Source: a virus
DNA: 48,833 nucleotides
Reading direction: 5' to 3' (one strand)
Virus record (IMG/VR): IMGVR_UViG_3300008107_000472
Location: 1 to 48,833 of that record
The position numbers and the translations under genes were made by a program. The notes beneath the pieces are model-generated. The model ran no database searches. It saw only the letters and a program-made list of their open reading frames with translations, and was not told the origin of the DNA. Positions 8,907 to 18,891 of this stretch are shown here, one piece after another; position 1 is the stretch's first letter, and every line of letters begins with the position of its first letter.

Positions 8907-11900
8907 ATGTCGAGTACCAAAAATTCGTTTGCATCTTTAATAGCTCAATTTCTAAGATTACAGAAAAATTCTCTGGAAATTATTAATAAGCTTAACGATG
9001 TTGCAACTTCTCCTAATGACTCAGTAGAGATTGAATTTCTGAAGGATGATAACACTTCAGAAAATATTCAAATTCCATCTTATGGATTTTTGAAATCTGA
9101 GATTAATAGACTGGATCAGAATATTTTAGCTCTTTCAGGACTTGAGGATAACACTGCAAATATTAGAAAATCTGATGGTACTGTTTCTAAAATTTATCAA
9201 GCTTCTGTTTTAAAAGATCCTTCTTCACCAACTAGTCTTCAAGTTCCAGCAACATTCAGAGCAAGAAATAATTGGTTTTTTGAATCTTTCTTAAATCCTT
9301 TACTCTATATTACAGTTGATGTTGAAAATCAAATTCCTGACAATTCTGAAAGCGTTCAGCTAAAAAGAATAATTGCAAACACTCAGACTGACATACAAAG
9401 ACAATACTTCGACACAAACATTAAAGGCAGAAATGATCTTACTGATGCAGATTTTATTGCAGCTCTAGAAGGTCAAGGCATACAATATTTTGTTGATGAA
9501 CAAGTTAATGACTTAGAATTAAGAACGCTAAGATACAAAGGTTCATTCGGTGTACTTAGAATATTTGATGAAGAAACTCAAACAACACAAAACGGAGTCA
9601 CTTCAACTAATACTGTAAGGAAATATAAACTTACCACTTTAAGATATACAGATACTCTTTCAACAACTACAGATTCGAGAACCCTTACAAAAGGTGATCA
9701 ACTTATCACAACAGGTGGTACCAAATACGAGATTACCTCGATTGATAACTCAGATTCGACAGTTGTATTAAGAAGACTATTTGGATTTGAACCGATTAGA
9801 ATTGGAAATGATTCACTTGCTATTTCATCGAATGTCTTATCAAACAGAAGAGTGGAAGTAAATGTTGGATTTGATGAAAGACAGGCTATTTTTCTCAAAT
9901 CGATTGATGGTGACTTCAATGTAGCTTCAAGCACTTACAGTCCTGGTATCACATTTTGGTCAAATGAGCTTCAGATCAATACCAGCGATGGTGTGAAGAC
10001 TTTAGCAGAATTTTACAATTCCCAAGTTTCTGATTTTGGACAAACATTCATAGCAGCTGCAAAAGAAAAAACGATTCCTGCAGTTTTTGGATTATCTCCT
10101 GCTGCACCTGTTGTTGCACAGGAAAATTTCAAAGTTGTACAGGTTAATACACAGATCACAGACTCTAAAGAAAATAAACTTTTCAAAGAGAAAGTACAGG
10201 TAAAAACCTCTTTAAAAAATGAAATCTCTTCTATTGACAAAGCAATAGATCAAACAAGAAAACAGATTTCAGATCTTACAACAACTGCCACTAAGAAAGC
10301 ACCAACTGCTGAATTCAAAAAGTTGAGCGACAAAATATCAACTTTAACTAAAGAAAAGGCAACAAAAACTGATCTCTTAGCCACAACAATAACTGACTTA
10401 AATAATTTAACCACTACAACTCCGGAGCTTAAGGAAGCTCCTAAATATAGAGTTAGAGGTTTTTGGCCAATTCCAGAACCCCTTTCTGATCCTAAAACAG
10501 GAGAACAAAACATAGTTCAATTCAATATCAGATATCGATATCTTTCTCTTACAGGAAACAGTAACGGTACAACTCAAATTGACTTTGTTGACAATGATGG
10601 AGTAAGCAAACCTGGTCAATTCTCGAACTGGACACAAACTAAGAGCGATCTTAGAAAGAAAGTTTATGACCAAAAAAGAGGTACATATGTGTGGAAGCTT
10701 GAAGATGTTAGCGATGCCAACACAGTAAACATCAACCAATTGGACGTTGCAATCTCAAAAGGCGAAAAAGTAGAAATACAGGTTCAAGCAATTTCTGAAG
10801 CAGGCTGGCCAACTAATCCTTTAACGTCTGATTGGTCAACCTCAATAGTGGTTGAGTTTCCACCAGATCTTGCTGTACAGATTGATAACTCTCCATTTAT
10901 TGAGCAGAATGTAAGTGACCAAACTTTGGTTCAGGTTCAAGCTGATTTACAAGCAAAAGGTTTAGACCAACACTTGTCTACTTCATTTACATCCGGTGAT
11001 AAGTACTATGCTCACAATTCAACAGTAATTTCTTCTGGATTTTTCGATCCAAATGGAGTGGCAATAGATTTATTCCAGAAGCTTACTCAAATAGACAATG
11101 AACTCCAGAACTTAAGATCGTTAATTGCTAAAGCAAAAGGAACTCTTGGAGTTTATATCACAAATGGGAACACTTCTACGAAGATTAAACCAGGAAGCAC
11201 TGTTAACTTCTTCGCAGGTTATTATAATGAGCTTATAGACCTTTCTAATCCGAATAATAAGGGTAAGATAGCCACTGTTACTTATTATGTTGAATTAAGA
11301 AATGAAGCAGCTACTCCTCTTGAACTAACTTCATTAATTCCTGGAGGTCAGGGTGTTAAAGCGCCTAACTCTGCTATCTCACCACCCCCATTTGCAGTTA
11401 GTAGTGATTATGATACTAATAGAAAATATGGAGAAACCCCTGTACAATTATCCGGTGTGGTTGCTTCACAAGTTGATACCACAACACCCGGTGATTTCAT
11501 TCAAGCTCTTGGATACCAAAGTGGAAATGCTTATTCGCAATTCATTTATCCAAGGTATAAGAGTGTAGGCCTAGACCAGAATCTTTATTTTACCCCTAGT
11601 ACAACTTTAGGCTGGACTATTTCAAACGGGTCATCTTCTGGAGGTGCGAATTATCCGATCAACAACTATGGTATACTAATGCCTTTTGATCCTGATACAA
11701 CAGCAGTCGGTGGTGCGGGAGCAAACTCAGGAGTTTGGAGCGGAACCTATTCTGGAACAACACCAGTAGGGGGAGGAAACTTAAATGAATTCTGTATTCA
11801 TATTTCTCACCCTCAAATCAATGATGGATCTGCCCTAAGTTTTACTGATTTAGAAAGACCCTCTGTTACTTCTTCTGGTCCAATGATATATCCAGCATTT

Positions 11901-12440
11901 AGACATGCTTTAGGATTTGAAGTTGATACAAACATCACTTCTGAACCAGTTGGATACGACACTGCAAATCCTCAAAATCTTTCAATTCAGCAATTGGAAT
12001 TTTATGGAGCTAACTCGGGATCAACATTCGGAACCGATGATAATTCTTATCCTAATAAGCTAGGATTTGTAGAATTTGATGAATACTTATGTGGTAAGTT
12101 CTCATGTGGAGCTTATTTATTTTTAGCTCCTACAGATCACACGGCAGTACAAGTTGAAGGTTCAACACAGTTAGCAAAAAAGACACTCGAATTTGGACAA
12201 GAAAACGCGATTACAGTTCCAATTATATTCCAACTTAGAGCACAGGACAAATTAGGATATATTGGAGGTTGGAGATCTGCTGGTAACCTTAAGAATATCA
12301 CTTATACCAAAAAGATAGGTATAGATATTCAAGTAAAGAACGAGGATCTTTTTTCCTTTGACGTTTTAGTTTCTGGAAGCTACACTAAGACATCCTTGGT
12401 TTCTCCAGCTTACTCACAAAATGTTATCACAAATAAATAA
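8907..12440 (+). CDS. Large structural protein with coiled coil and FN3-like region
   Basis: A 1177-residue protein without a recognised family name. The N-terminus is helical (FASLIAQFLRLQKNSLEIIN). Residues about 430-500 form a Lys/Thr-rich coiled coil. Residues about 515-650 look like a fibronectin-III-type sandwich: a PxxLSDP turn, then VQFNIRYRYL, then a Trp-rich strand and an EIQVQAISEAG strand as in tail-tip proteins. The last 400 residues are Gly/Asn-rich beta sequence. Size and position between two other very large beta-rich proteins suggest a baseplate or tail-tip component, comparable in size to T4 gp7, but no homology to gp7 is claimed. Confidence 0.6.
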   Translation: MSSTKNSFASLIAQFLRLQKNSLEIINKLNDVATSPNDSVEIEFLKDDNTSENIQIPSYGFLKSEINRLDQNILALSGLEDNTANIRKSDGTVSKIYQASVLKDPSSPTSLQVPATFRARNNWFFESFLNPLLYITVDVENQIPDNSESVQLKRIIANTQTDIQRQYFDTNIKGRNDLTDADFIAALEGQGIQYFVDEQVNDLELRTLRYKGSFGVLRIFDEETQTTQNGVTSTNTVRKYKLTTLRYTDTLSTTTDSRTLTKGDQLITTGGTKYEITSIDNSDSTVVLRRLFGFEPIRIGNDSLAISSNVLSNRRVEVNVGFDERQAIFLKSIDGDFNVASSTYSPGITFWSNELQINTSDGVKTLAEFYNSQVSDFGQTFIAAAKEKTIPAVFGLSPAAPVVAQENFKVVQVNTQITDSKENKLFKEKVQVKTSLKNEISSIDKAIDQTRKQISDLTTTATKKAPTAEFKKLSDKISTLTKEKATKTDLLATTITDLNNLTTTTPELKEAPKYRVRGFWPIPEPLSDPKTGEQNIVQFNIRYRYLSLTGNSNGTTQIDFVDNDGVSKPGQFSNWTQTKSDLRKKVYDQKRGTYVWKLEDVSDANTVNINQLDVAISKGEKVEIQVQAISEAGWPTNPLTSDWSTSIVVEFPPDLAVQIDNSPFIEQNVSDQTLVQVQADLQAKGLDQHLSTSFTSGDKYYAHNSTVISSGFFDPNGVAIDLFQKLTQIDNELQNLRSLIAKAKGTLGVYITNGNTSTKIKPGSTVNFFAGYYNELIDLSNPNNKGKIATVTYYVELRNEAATPLELTSLIPGGQGVKAPNSAISPPPFAVSSDYDTNRKYGETPVQLSGVVASQVDTTTPGDFIQALGYQSGNAYSQFIYPRYKSVGLDQNLYFTPSTTLGWTISNGSSSGGANYPINNYGILMPFDPDTTAVGGAGANSGVWSGTYSGTTPVGGGNLNEFCIHISHPQINDGSALSFTDLERPSVTSSGPMIYPAFRHALGFEVDTNITSEPVGYDTANPQNLSIQQLEFYGANSGSTFGTDDNSYPNKLGFVEFDEYLCGKFSCGAYLFLAPTDHTAVQVEGSTQLAKKTLEFGQENAITVPIIFQLRAQDKLGYIGGWRSAGNLKNITYTKKIGIDIQVKNEDLFSFDVLVSGSYTKTSLVSPAYSQNVITNK

Positions 12441-12456
12441 TAACTAGTTACAGATT

Positions 12457-15400
12457 GTGGCAAGGAAAATAATCAAACAGACGGCTTCTTTTGGAGTTTT
12501 AAGAGCTAACCCAAGAATCAGTGGTAATGTTAAAATCACTGTTGATTCAAAAGATGATATTTGGCTTAATTCTATAGATTCTAATGCGGAAATGTCTAAT
12601 CGAGCATATAAAGCTTTTAGAATTTCTCCCGAGTCATCGTTTGATCGTGATCTTTACACATTCTTTGATAACGGACAAACGCCTTCGCAATTTGTTTTTG
12701 GACTTTCCGGTGAAGGAACCCCTGTACAAAACCAGATCGAAAACCTTTCTGGCCAATATAATTTCACATACAGTGCAGGTGTTACTCCATTAGTTTCTGA
12801 TCGTTATCCTGAGGATTTCTCATATTTAGCTCCTTTTTGGCTTGGCGAAGATATTCCCGATTACTTTGTTATTTTCAAAGTTAATGATCCTATTGATTAT
12901 CCATATCAGGTTCCAGTTTCTGCTTTAGAAGCTGGTAAAAATTATAAAATTCTTGAAGATCCATCAGTAGATGTGGACTCTCCAGGTTACTTGCCTTTCA
13001 TTGTTCAATATCTTGGACAGAATTATACTGATGGAAACATTTTAACTGGACAGATTAGTCCATTTTTTACTGTACTGCAAGGACAAGGAAGTGTTATTCT
13101 TCTTGATCCCTTGTACAATCTTAATAATGTTGAGAACACTGCATCACACTTTACAGAAAAAATTCTTCCTAAATCCACAGTTGTTGCAACTTATGATATG
13201 GGAGAATCTTCTAAGATAGGAAAATATCTTAGAAAAATTAAACAAACGCCAGGTTTTACTGATTCCCTTATAGACGTTAGATTTGAAGAGAATCAGCTTA
13301 CAACCTATAATGGTGTTAACTATTCAGTTGGTGTCTTTGATAAGAAAGGGGATTATTTATTAGATTTCTTTTCAGATCCCAGTTCACAGATAGGATTCGA
13401 AGAATCTATGACAGATGGATTCAGAAGAAATGGGATTATTAGTTATAAACTGCTTAATCTTGAATTTTTATTCGATGACAAAGATTCTGAAAACTACACA
13501 ATTAATAGATATTTTGGACTTTATGTGAATGCAGCAGAAATGGCTTCATTCCAGTTGGACGGAAATGCTCTATATCTTGATCAAGGACAATCTGGAAACA
13601 CTCCTGTTCCTCAAAGAAATGACAAAGGGTATTATTACCAAGATTTTCCTTATTACCAATACAATAATGATGGTGTTAGAATTTTCATTGATTCAGAAAA
13701 AATAGAGGGAATAATTCCAGATTCAACGGATGTTAATGTCAATGAATTTAATAAGGTTTTCTGGATTCAGGACAAAAATGGAGATTTCTTATCTCTAAAG
13801 AGATCTGATACCTATGATACTTCACCTGGATTAGAAAAATATAGATACGGTCTTTCGGGATCTGAAAATCAATTAGTTCTTCAGAATATCTCATTGGACC
13901 TTTCAGTTCTGACCGGAAGTGATGTCACGACAAAAAAGCAATACGGAGCAACTTCGACTGGTGAGAAGGGAAGAGCTTATCAGGTAATTAGATTAACCGA
14001 TGAGCTTACCAACACTAATCAAGATAGTTTTATATTCTATAATCCTTTAGGATTTTATGGAACCCCTGGTGCAAAATACGACATTATTAGTGCTTCTGAT
14101 ATGTCCTCTGTTATTGATGAATGGGGACCAGGAAGCTATTATGCACAGGACAACGCTTATTATTTTCATCCATTCGGAACGCCAGAAGATATTATTAGTG
14201 CCTTAACCGGAATTTTTAATTCTTTCACCTACAATTCATTTGAAGCTTTCCAATCTGGTGACGAACTCGTAATCAGGACAAGAGCAACAGGTGCTCAAGA
14301 AAATAATAAGTATTATCTGGATTTCTTCCAGAATTTTTCCACACAAACTAGAATGCCGGATTCTAGAAGAGGAATATTATTCATTAATGATATTGATGCT
14401 TGCGATATAAATCAAAAGCAATCTTTTGTAGGAGGATCTAACTATTCAAATACAAGGGTTAAAGTACTGCTTGAAGATGCCAACAAAATAGAGGTAGGAA
14501 CAACTTTCCTAGATACAGTTAAGAACACTTCAACTGATACGTATAAAGGATTTCCAGAATATTCAAACAAGGGAGCTTCAGTAGTTGTCGGCAAGTTCAG
14601 ATTTGTTGACCAGTATGCTAAAGATTCTGGAGGTGAAATTTTAGGTTTAAAAGATTTTGAAACACATGCTACTATTGAAGTTGAAGATTTTACTTCAAAA
14701 GTATCTCTTGGATCTATTAACAGAATTTCCACTTTTAACCCATATAGAATTCCACTTGGAATCTTTTCATTCTACGGTCTTAGAGAACTTGATATGGACT
14801 TCTGGCAAAGTCAATATGGATATACACCAACTAAGGAGTACTACAAGTATTTAGATGTGCAACCGGAAGGAGAAACACAAATAGTTAATGGTAAGACTTA
14901 TTTTGTATCGTCTGGAGCAGTTATCACGTATGACGGAAACAACATTACAGGACCAGATTTCTTTGAGGGGGTCGTAGACGAAACAGCTTACACACTGGTA
15001 ACATCTTCTACTGGTGCAGAGGCCAACATTTATCCCACGATTTCCTCAAGAGGAAACGTTACAAGTGGAATTACAGGTTCCAACTTTGATACTGCATATT
15101 ATCCAGACTTGGATGCTTTTCCTGGATTTTACGGAGTTCAAGCTCTTAAATTTGTGAATGATGAAGTTGGATCACAAACAAAGTTAGCCCAATTAAACTT
15201 TGGAAAATTGTCCTCCGAATATGATTACACTCAGGATAACTATAATCCAGATTTTGCAACTATCAGTAGAGTTAGTCCGTATATTACAAAGTGGTCTTAC
15301 AAGAGAGGAACAGATGTTAGAGGAAATCCTTACAGCTTAAATGCAAATATTGCTTTTAGCCCTCTGAACTTCTCTCCTAGCTTTTTTAGAAATTCACAGG

Positions 15401-18078
15401 ACCCACAATACTTTACTCATGAGTGGTACCAACTTCAGAAACCTCCATATTCAATACCTGAGGAAACTCTTAAAGAAGATAAAAACTATTTAGCAGATGA
15501 ATTAGATCAAGCTAAACTTATAAATGCTAATCCTTCTCTTAGAGATTATTTCTTGGACTATTTTTCAATAGAGGGTGAAGATCTTCTACAATATTATGTT
15601 GATAGCACAACTATTGAAAATATAAACCTATCAGAAAGATACAGTGTTTTTGATTTCAATTCAGCTAATGGATTTTCTGAAACATTATTCAGGGGAGCAA
15701 AAGTTAGAATTAAAAGAACCTTTACAAATTTCGGGCAACAAGAATCAATCAAATATCTGACTGATGACAGATTTTATGATGAATATAAATTCTCTTGTGT
15801 CATTGTTCCTGTTGAAAACATTGAGGATGAGATTCAACCACCTATTAAAATAAAGGTAATTGAAAACAGAACTTTCAAAAATATAACCTTCGTAATTGAA
15901 TTACTGATCGATGATGTAAGAGTTTATGATTTTGAGCCTACAATAGTTAGTCCACCACAGCAATACTTGGATTTGGATTATTTCCTTCTTTATTCATTGA
16001 AAGATAAATTGGAAAGACAAGAAGGACCGGTTTCTTCACCTCCTACTTGGCTTCCAGGAGGAACAATCGAACTTCCTGCAGTTGGTGATATTAAACTTTC
16101 ATCTGCTTTAAACGTAACTTCAACTGCAAATGCTGCGGGTGTTGTATCTGTAGTTAACTCAGGAACTCCAGGAGATGATGGAACTGTTTATATCATACCA
16201 AATCCAGAATATGAATCGGATTTAAGAGAAGAAATTAATTTCACATACCCAATAAGTACTGTTCCTGGACCAACCAGTTCAACTGGACCTGGTTCATTCT
16301 ACGGTGTGATTGGAACAACTGCTGGAGGTCCTTCTGGACAATACACCTTACCATTCCCAACAGGAGTTGGTGAGGGATTCATCAATTTCACTAACACTCA
16401 AACTGATTACATCTTTGACTTTGCAGATGTTGGAGCACCTGGACCAACTGATATTCCATCAATTGTATCTTATGACCAAGCTTTGGCCATACCAATTTAC
16501 CAAAGAGAAGGTGGTATAGGATACTGGGAAAACATACTTGCTAAAATATCTTTTGCTAATATCTCTTTGTTGGTAAACACAGAAAGCCCGTACATTGAGT
16601 ACAAAACTTACATCTGGAATTCTACTACTAAAGCAACAGAGGTTTTAAACAACCAATTTGTTGTGGAATTTTTAAAGCCATCTGCTTTTGAACAAAATTC
16701 AATAGTGGTAGCAACAGAAGATCTAGATAAGCCACAAGAACTTGACGTTTTCAATGTGGGATATGTGCTGAATGAAATACCAGGAGAAAGTGAGCTTTAC
16801 AGATATAGTGGTGAATATATTCCAACTTTCCGAGAAGTTTTAGGTTTTGAAAATGTAAAATTTGATTTGCCATATTGGACTATTCCTTCGGTTTACACTT
16901 TTGATGTAAAGGTTGTGACGAAGCCTGAATCTTCGTCAAATTATGAGCTAGGATCAACCTTGTGTTACTCGATCGACGGAATCATTGAAAACAAAATTAC
17001 TCTTATTAAGGGTGTTACTTATCAGTTTGATCTAAGTGATCCAAGTAATACTGGTTATCAAATCTACTTCTCAACATCGAACAGAGGAAACGGATTAACA
17101 ACTGATGCTTTGACCCAAGGTTATACCCTTGTAGGAACACCAGGATCATCGGGGTCTTACGTTGAATTAGAAGTGCCATATGATTTTCCAAGCTCTGTTT
17201 ATTACGTTGCTCAAGGAGGAAAATACATGGGACAAAAAATCAATCTTGTTGATGCTATAGAATATTCTTATTGCAGTTTTGGCCCGAATAAAAATAATTT
17301 TGGAGTTTCCAAAAATGTAAATTATTACAAATACGCAACTGAGTGGATATTCAGAATTAGCATAGATTCTCCTTATGATCCAGTTTACAATTTAATAGGG
17401 GAAACCCCTATTGATAAGAGAAATTTATCAATCTTTGAAAGCTCATGGGATCCAGGGTTCTATAGACAATATACGGATCCAACAACATTTGAAAGTTTGC
17501 CAGGTACTAAAAGCATGCTTGAAGAGAAATCCTTCTTTGGAAGTAAAGTCATGCAAACACCTGATTCTATCAATAGCCAGAAGCAACTTGTCTATCCAAG
17601 TTCTTTAACTAATGTTTTGGAATTAAACTATGATAATTATCCAGATTATGAAATTCTTTGGGAAGAAACCTCTACAGAAATTAGAGGGATTCTTCTTATG
17701 GACAGGATGTTGATTAGGTATTTCTTAAATGACGGTGCCAAGCAAACTTTCCAAGAATTTATAGTACCAGAATTTGGATTCGGAACTGAAAGTGATATTA
17801 ATGACGATTTCATAGAATATATGGAATTGAACATTGTGCCTATCTTCCAATCGCAAAATAATGGAACATATCTTAAGAAAATTCCTCTTGCAGATCCTCT
17901 TGATTTGGTTTCTGTAGTTGGAGATTATGCAGATTATCAAAAACTTTCAAATGGGTATTTACCCTCACAAGAGGTCAAATACACTAAAGTCAATGAACTC
18001 AGATATGAGTTTAGATTACCAAAAGATCCATCTTTTGACTACTCAATTGCATTCTCAATTCAGATAGCAAAAATATAA
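12457..18078 (+). CDS. Giant structural protein (1873 residues)
   Basis: The largest gene in the window. The likely start is GTG at 12457 (product begins MARKIIKQ), 16 bases after the preceding stop. The sequence is rich in Tyr, Phe, Asp, Ser and Gly with many short beta-strands and almost no long helices; no transmembrane segment, catalytic motif or obvious repeat was recognised. Co-linearity with the 727- and 1177-residue genes and the absence of enzymatic signatures point to a baseplate-wedge, tail-spike or long-fibre protein. No family name can be given from sequence alone. Confidence 0.6.
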   Translation: MARKIIKQTASFGVLRANPRISGNVKITVDSKDDIWLNSIDSNAEMSNRAYKAFRISPESSFDRDLYTFFDNGQTPSQFVFGLSGEGTPVQNQIENLSGQYNFTYSAGVTPLVSDRYPEDFSYLAPFWLGEDIPDYFVIFKVNDPIDYPYQVPVSALEAGKNYKILEDPSVDVDSPGYLPFIVQYLGQNYTDGNILTGQISPFFTVLQGQGSVILLDPLYNLNNVENTASHFTEKILPKSTVVATYDMGESSKIGKYLRKIKQTPGFTDSLIDVRFEENQLTTYNGVNYSVGVFDKKGDYLLDFFSDPSSQIGFEESMTDGFRRNGIISYKLLNLEFLFDDKDSENYTINRYFGLYVNAAEMASFQLDGNALYLDQGQSGNTPVPQRNDKGYYYQDFPYYQYNNDGVRIFIDSEKIEGIIPDSTDVNVNEFNKVFWIQDKNGDFLSLKRSDTYDTSPGLEKYRYGLSGSENQLVLQNISLDLSVLTGSDVTTKKQYGATSTGEKGRAYQVIRLTDELTNTNQDSFIFYNPLGFYGTPGAKYDIISASDMSSVIDEWGPGSYYAQDNAYYFHPFGTPEDIISALTGIFNSFTYNSFEAFQSGDELVIRTRATGAQENNKYYLDFFQNFSTQTRMPDSRRGILFINDIDACDINQKQSFVGGSNYSNTRVKVLLEDANKIEVGTTFLDTVKNTSTDTYKGFPEYSNKGASVVVGKFRFVDQYAKDSGGEILGLKDFETHATIEVEDFTSKVSLGSINRISTFNPYRIPLGIFSFYGLRELDMDFWQSQYGYTPTKEYYKYLDVQPEGETQIVNGKTYFVSSGAVITYDGNNITGPDFFEGVVDETAYTLVTSSTGAEANIYPTISSRGNVTSGITGSNFDTAYYPDLDAFPGFYGVQALKFVNDEVGSQTKLAQLNFGKLSSEYDYTQDNYNPDFATISRVSPYITKWSYKRGTDVRGNPYSLNANIAFSPLNFSPSFFRNSQDPQYFTHEWYQLQKPPYSIPEETLKEDKNYLADELDQAKLINANPSLRDYFLDYFSIEGEDLLQYYVDSTTIENINLSERYSVFDFNSANGFSETLFRGAKVRIKRTFTNFGQQESIKYLTDDRFYDEYKFSCVIVPVENIEDEIQPPIKIKVIENRTFKNITFVIELLIDDVRVYDFEPTIVSPPQQYLDLDYFLLYSLKDKLERQEGPVSSPPTWLPGGTIELPAVGDIKLSSALNVTSTANAAGVVSVVNSGTPGDDGTVYIIPNPEYESDLREEINFTYPISTVPGPTSSTGPGSFYGVIGTTAGGPSGQYTLPFPTGVGEGFINFTNTQTDYIFDFADVGAPGPTDIPSIVSYDQALAIPIYQREGGIGYWENILAKISFANISLLVNTESPYIEYKTYIWNSTTKATEVLNNQFVVEFLKPSAFEQNSIVVATEDLDKPQELDVFNVGYVLNEIPGESELYRYSGEYIPTFREVLGFENVKFDLPYWTIPSVYTFDVKVVTKPESSSNYELGSTLCYSIDGIIENKITLIKGVTYQFDLSDPSNTGYQIYFSTSNRGNGLTTDALTQGYTLVGTPGSSGSYVELEVPYDFPSSVYYVAQGGKYMGQKINLVDAIEYSYCSFGPNKNNFGVSKNVNYYKYATEWIFRISIDSPYDPVYNLIGETPIDKRNLSIFESSWDPGFYRQYTDPTTFESLPGTKSMLEEKSFFGSKVMQTPDSINSQKQLVYPSSLTNVLELNYDNYPDYEILWEETSTEIRGILLMDRMLIRYFLNDGAKQTFQEFIVPEFGFGTESDINDDFIEYMELNIVPIFQSQNNGTYLKKIPLADPLDLVSVVGDYADYQKLSNGYLPSQEVKYTKVNELRYEFRLPKDPSFDYSIAFSIQIAKI

Positions 18079-18094
18079 GGAGATGAAATTTTTT

Positions 18095-18104
18095 GATATA
18101 TAAA
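18095..18104 (+). promoter_or_regulatory. GATATATAAA late-promoter-like element before the CHAP gene
   Basis: An exact GATATATAAA whose last base is only two bases before the ATG at 18107. If it acts like the T4 late TATAAATA box, transcription would start at or just after the ATG. Inferred from recurrence at nine other gene starts. Confidence 0.5.
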
Positions 18105-18106
18105 CC

Positions 18107-18883
18107 ATGAGGAAGATTAAAGATTACTATGATTTTCTTAATGAAGGTGTACCTTACTCAGTTGAATTTATTAAAGGTCTAATCAAGTCATTTGTTGACA
18201 CTTTGAAAATTTCACAAAAGGCCGAGGAATCCCCGAGAGGTAGCAATAAAGGGAAAGAAGTTGAAGCAATGCAAAAAGCTGCTGGAACAACTCCTGGAAA
18301 CCCTTGGTGTGCAGCTTTCGTTTATGATGTGTTTAGTAAGTCTGGGATAGGTTCTTATGAGAAAAATAAAATTCCAGTTACTCCTTCAGTTAGGATTCAC
18401 TGGGAAAAATCAAAAGGAGCAAAAATTACAGCAGAACAAGCTCTTAAAAATCCAAACCTAATTAAGCCAGGGATGGCTTTTTTCTATCTCACAAGAAATG
18501 AAAAGGGTGAATATCCCGGTTCAGGCCACACTGGAATCGTTCTTTCAGTTAATCCACAGGAGAAAAATTTTAGTTCGCTAGAAGGGAATACCAATCCAGT
18601 GGATGGAGCTAGAGAAGGATATGGATCTTTCTTGGTAACAAGAAATCTAAATGATCCTAGCATTTCAACCAAAAAATCAGATCACCCTGCTAAACTACTT
18701 GGATTCATAGATTACTTCGCTCCATACAGAGGAAGTTCTTTCGATTCATCTTTAAAAGATGAAATTGAGAAAGCTATTTCTAATGTTTTCAAAACTAAAA
18801 CAGAGAGGGAGAAAAGTTTTTTGTCAAGCAATCCTTGGGTGCTAAAGGATTACGAAAAAAATTACAAGGAAAGGTTTAAATAA
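18107..18883 (+). CDS. CHAP-domain peptidoglycan hydrolase with T4-type capsid-targeting-like N-terminus
   Basis: A 258-residue protein with an NlpC/P60-superfamily CHAP-type core (amidase or endopeptidase cutting peptidoglycan). The candidate nucleophile is Cys68 in NPWCAAFV, the general base His141 in GSGHTGIVL, and the third polar residue lies in EGNTN (159-163). The N-terminus MRKIKDYYDFLNEG precedes the enzyme domain and matches the aromatic-x-x-F-aliphatic-x-E peptide shared by about ten proteins here and by T4 internal proteins. No signal peptide is visible, so an endolysin role would need a holin. The tag instead allows a virion-packaged or tail-associated role. It lies between the giant structural gene and a collagen-like fibre. 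Confidence 0.8.
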   Translation: MRKIKDYYDFLNEGVPYSVEFIKGLIKSFVDTLKISQKAEESPRGSNKGKEVEAMQKAAGTTPGNPWCAAFVYDVFSKSGIGSYEKNKIPVTPSVRIHWEKSKGAKITAEQALKNPNLIKPGMAFFYLTRNEKGEYPGSGHTGIVLSVNPQEKNFSSLEGNTNPVDGAREGYGSFLVTRNLNDPSISTKKSDHPAKLLGFIDYFAPYRGSSFDSSLKDEIEKAISNVFKTKTEREKSFLSSNPWVLKDYEKNYKERFK

Positions 18884-18891
18884 TTAAAAAG

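Noticed and set aside
10250-10739. Two overlapping minus-strand frames of 87 and 110 codons
   Set aside because: Shadows of the Lys/Thr-rich coiled coil in the 1177-residue gene, without upstream signals.
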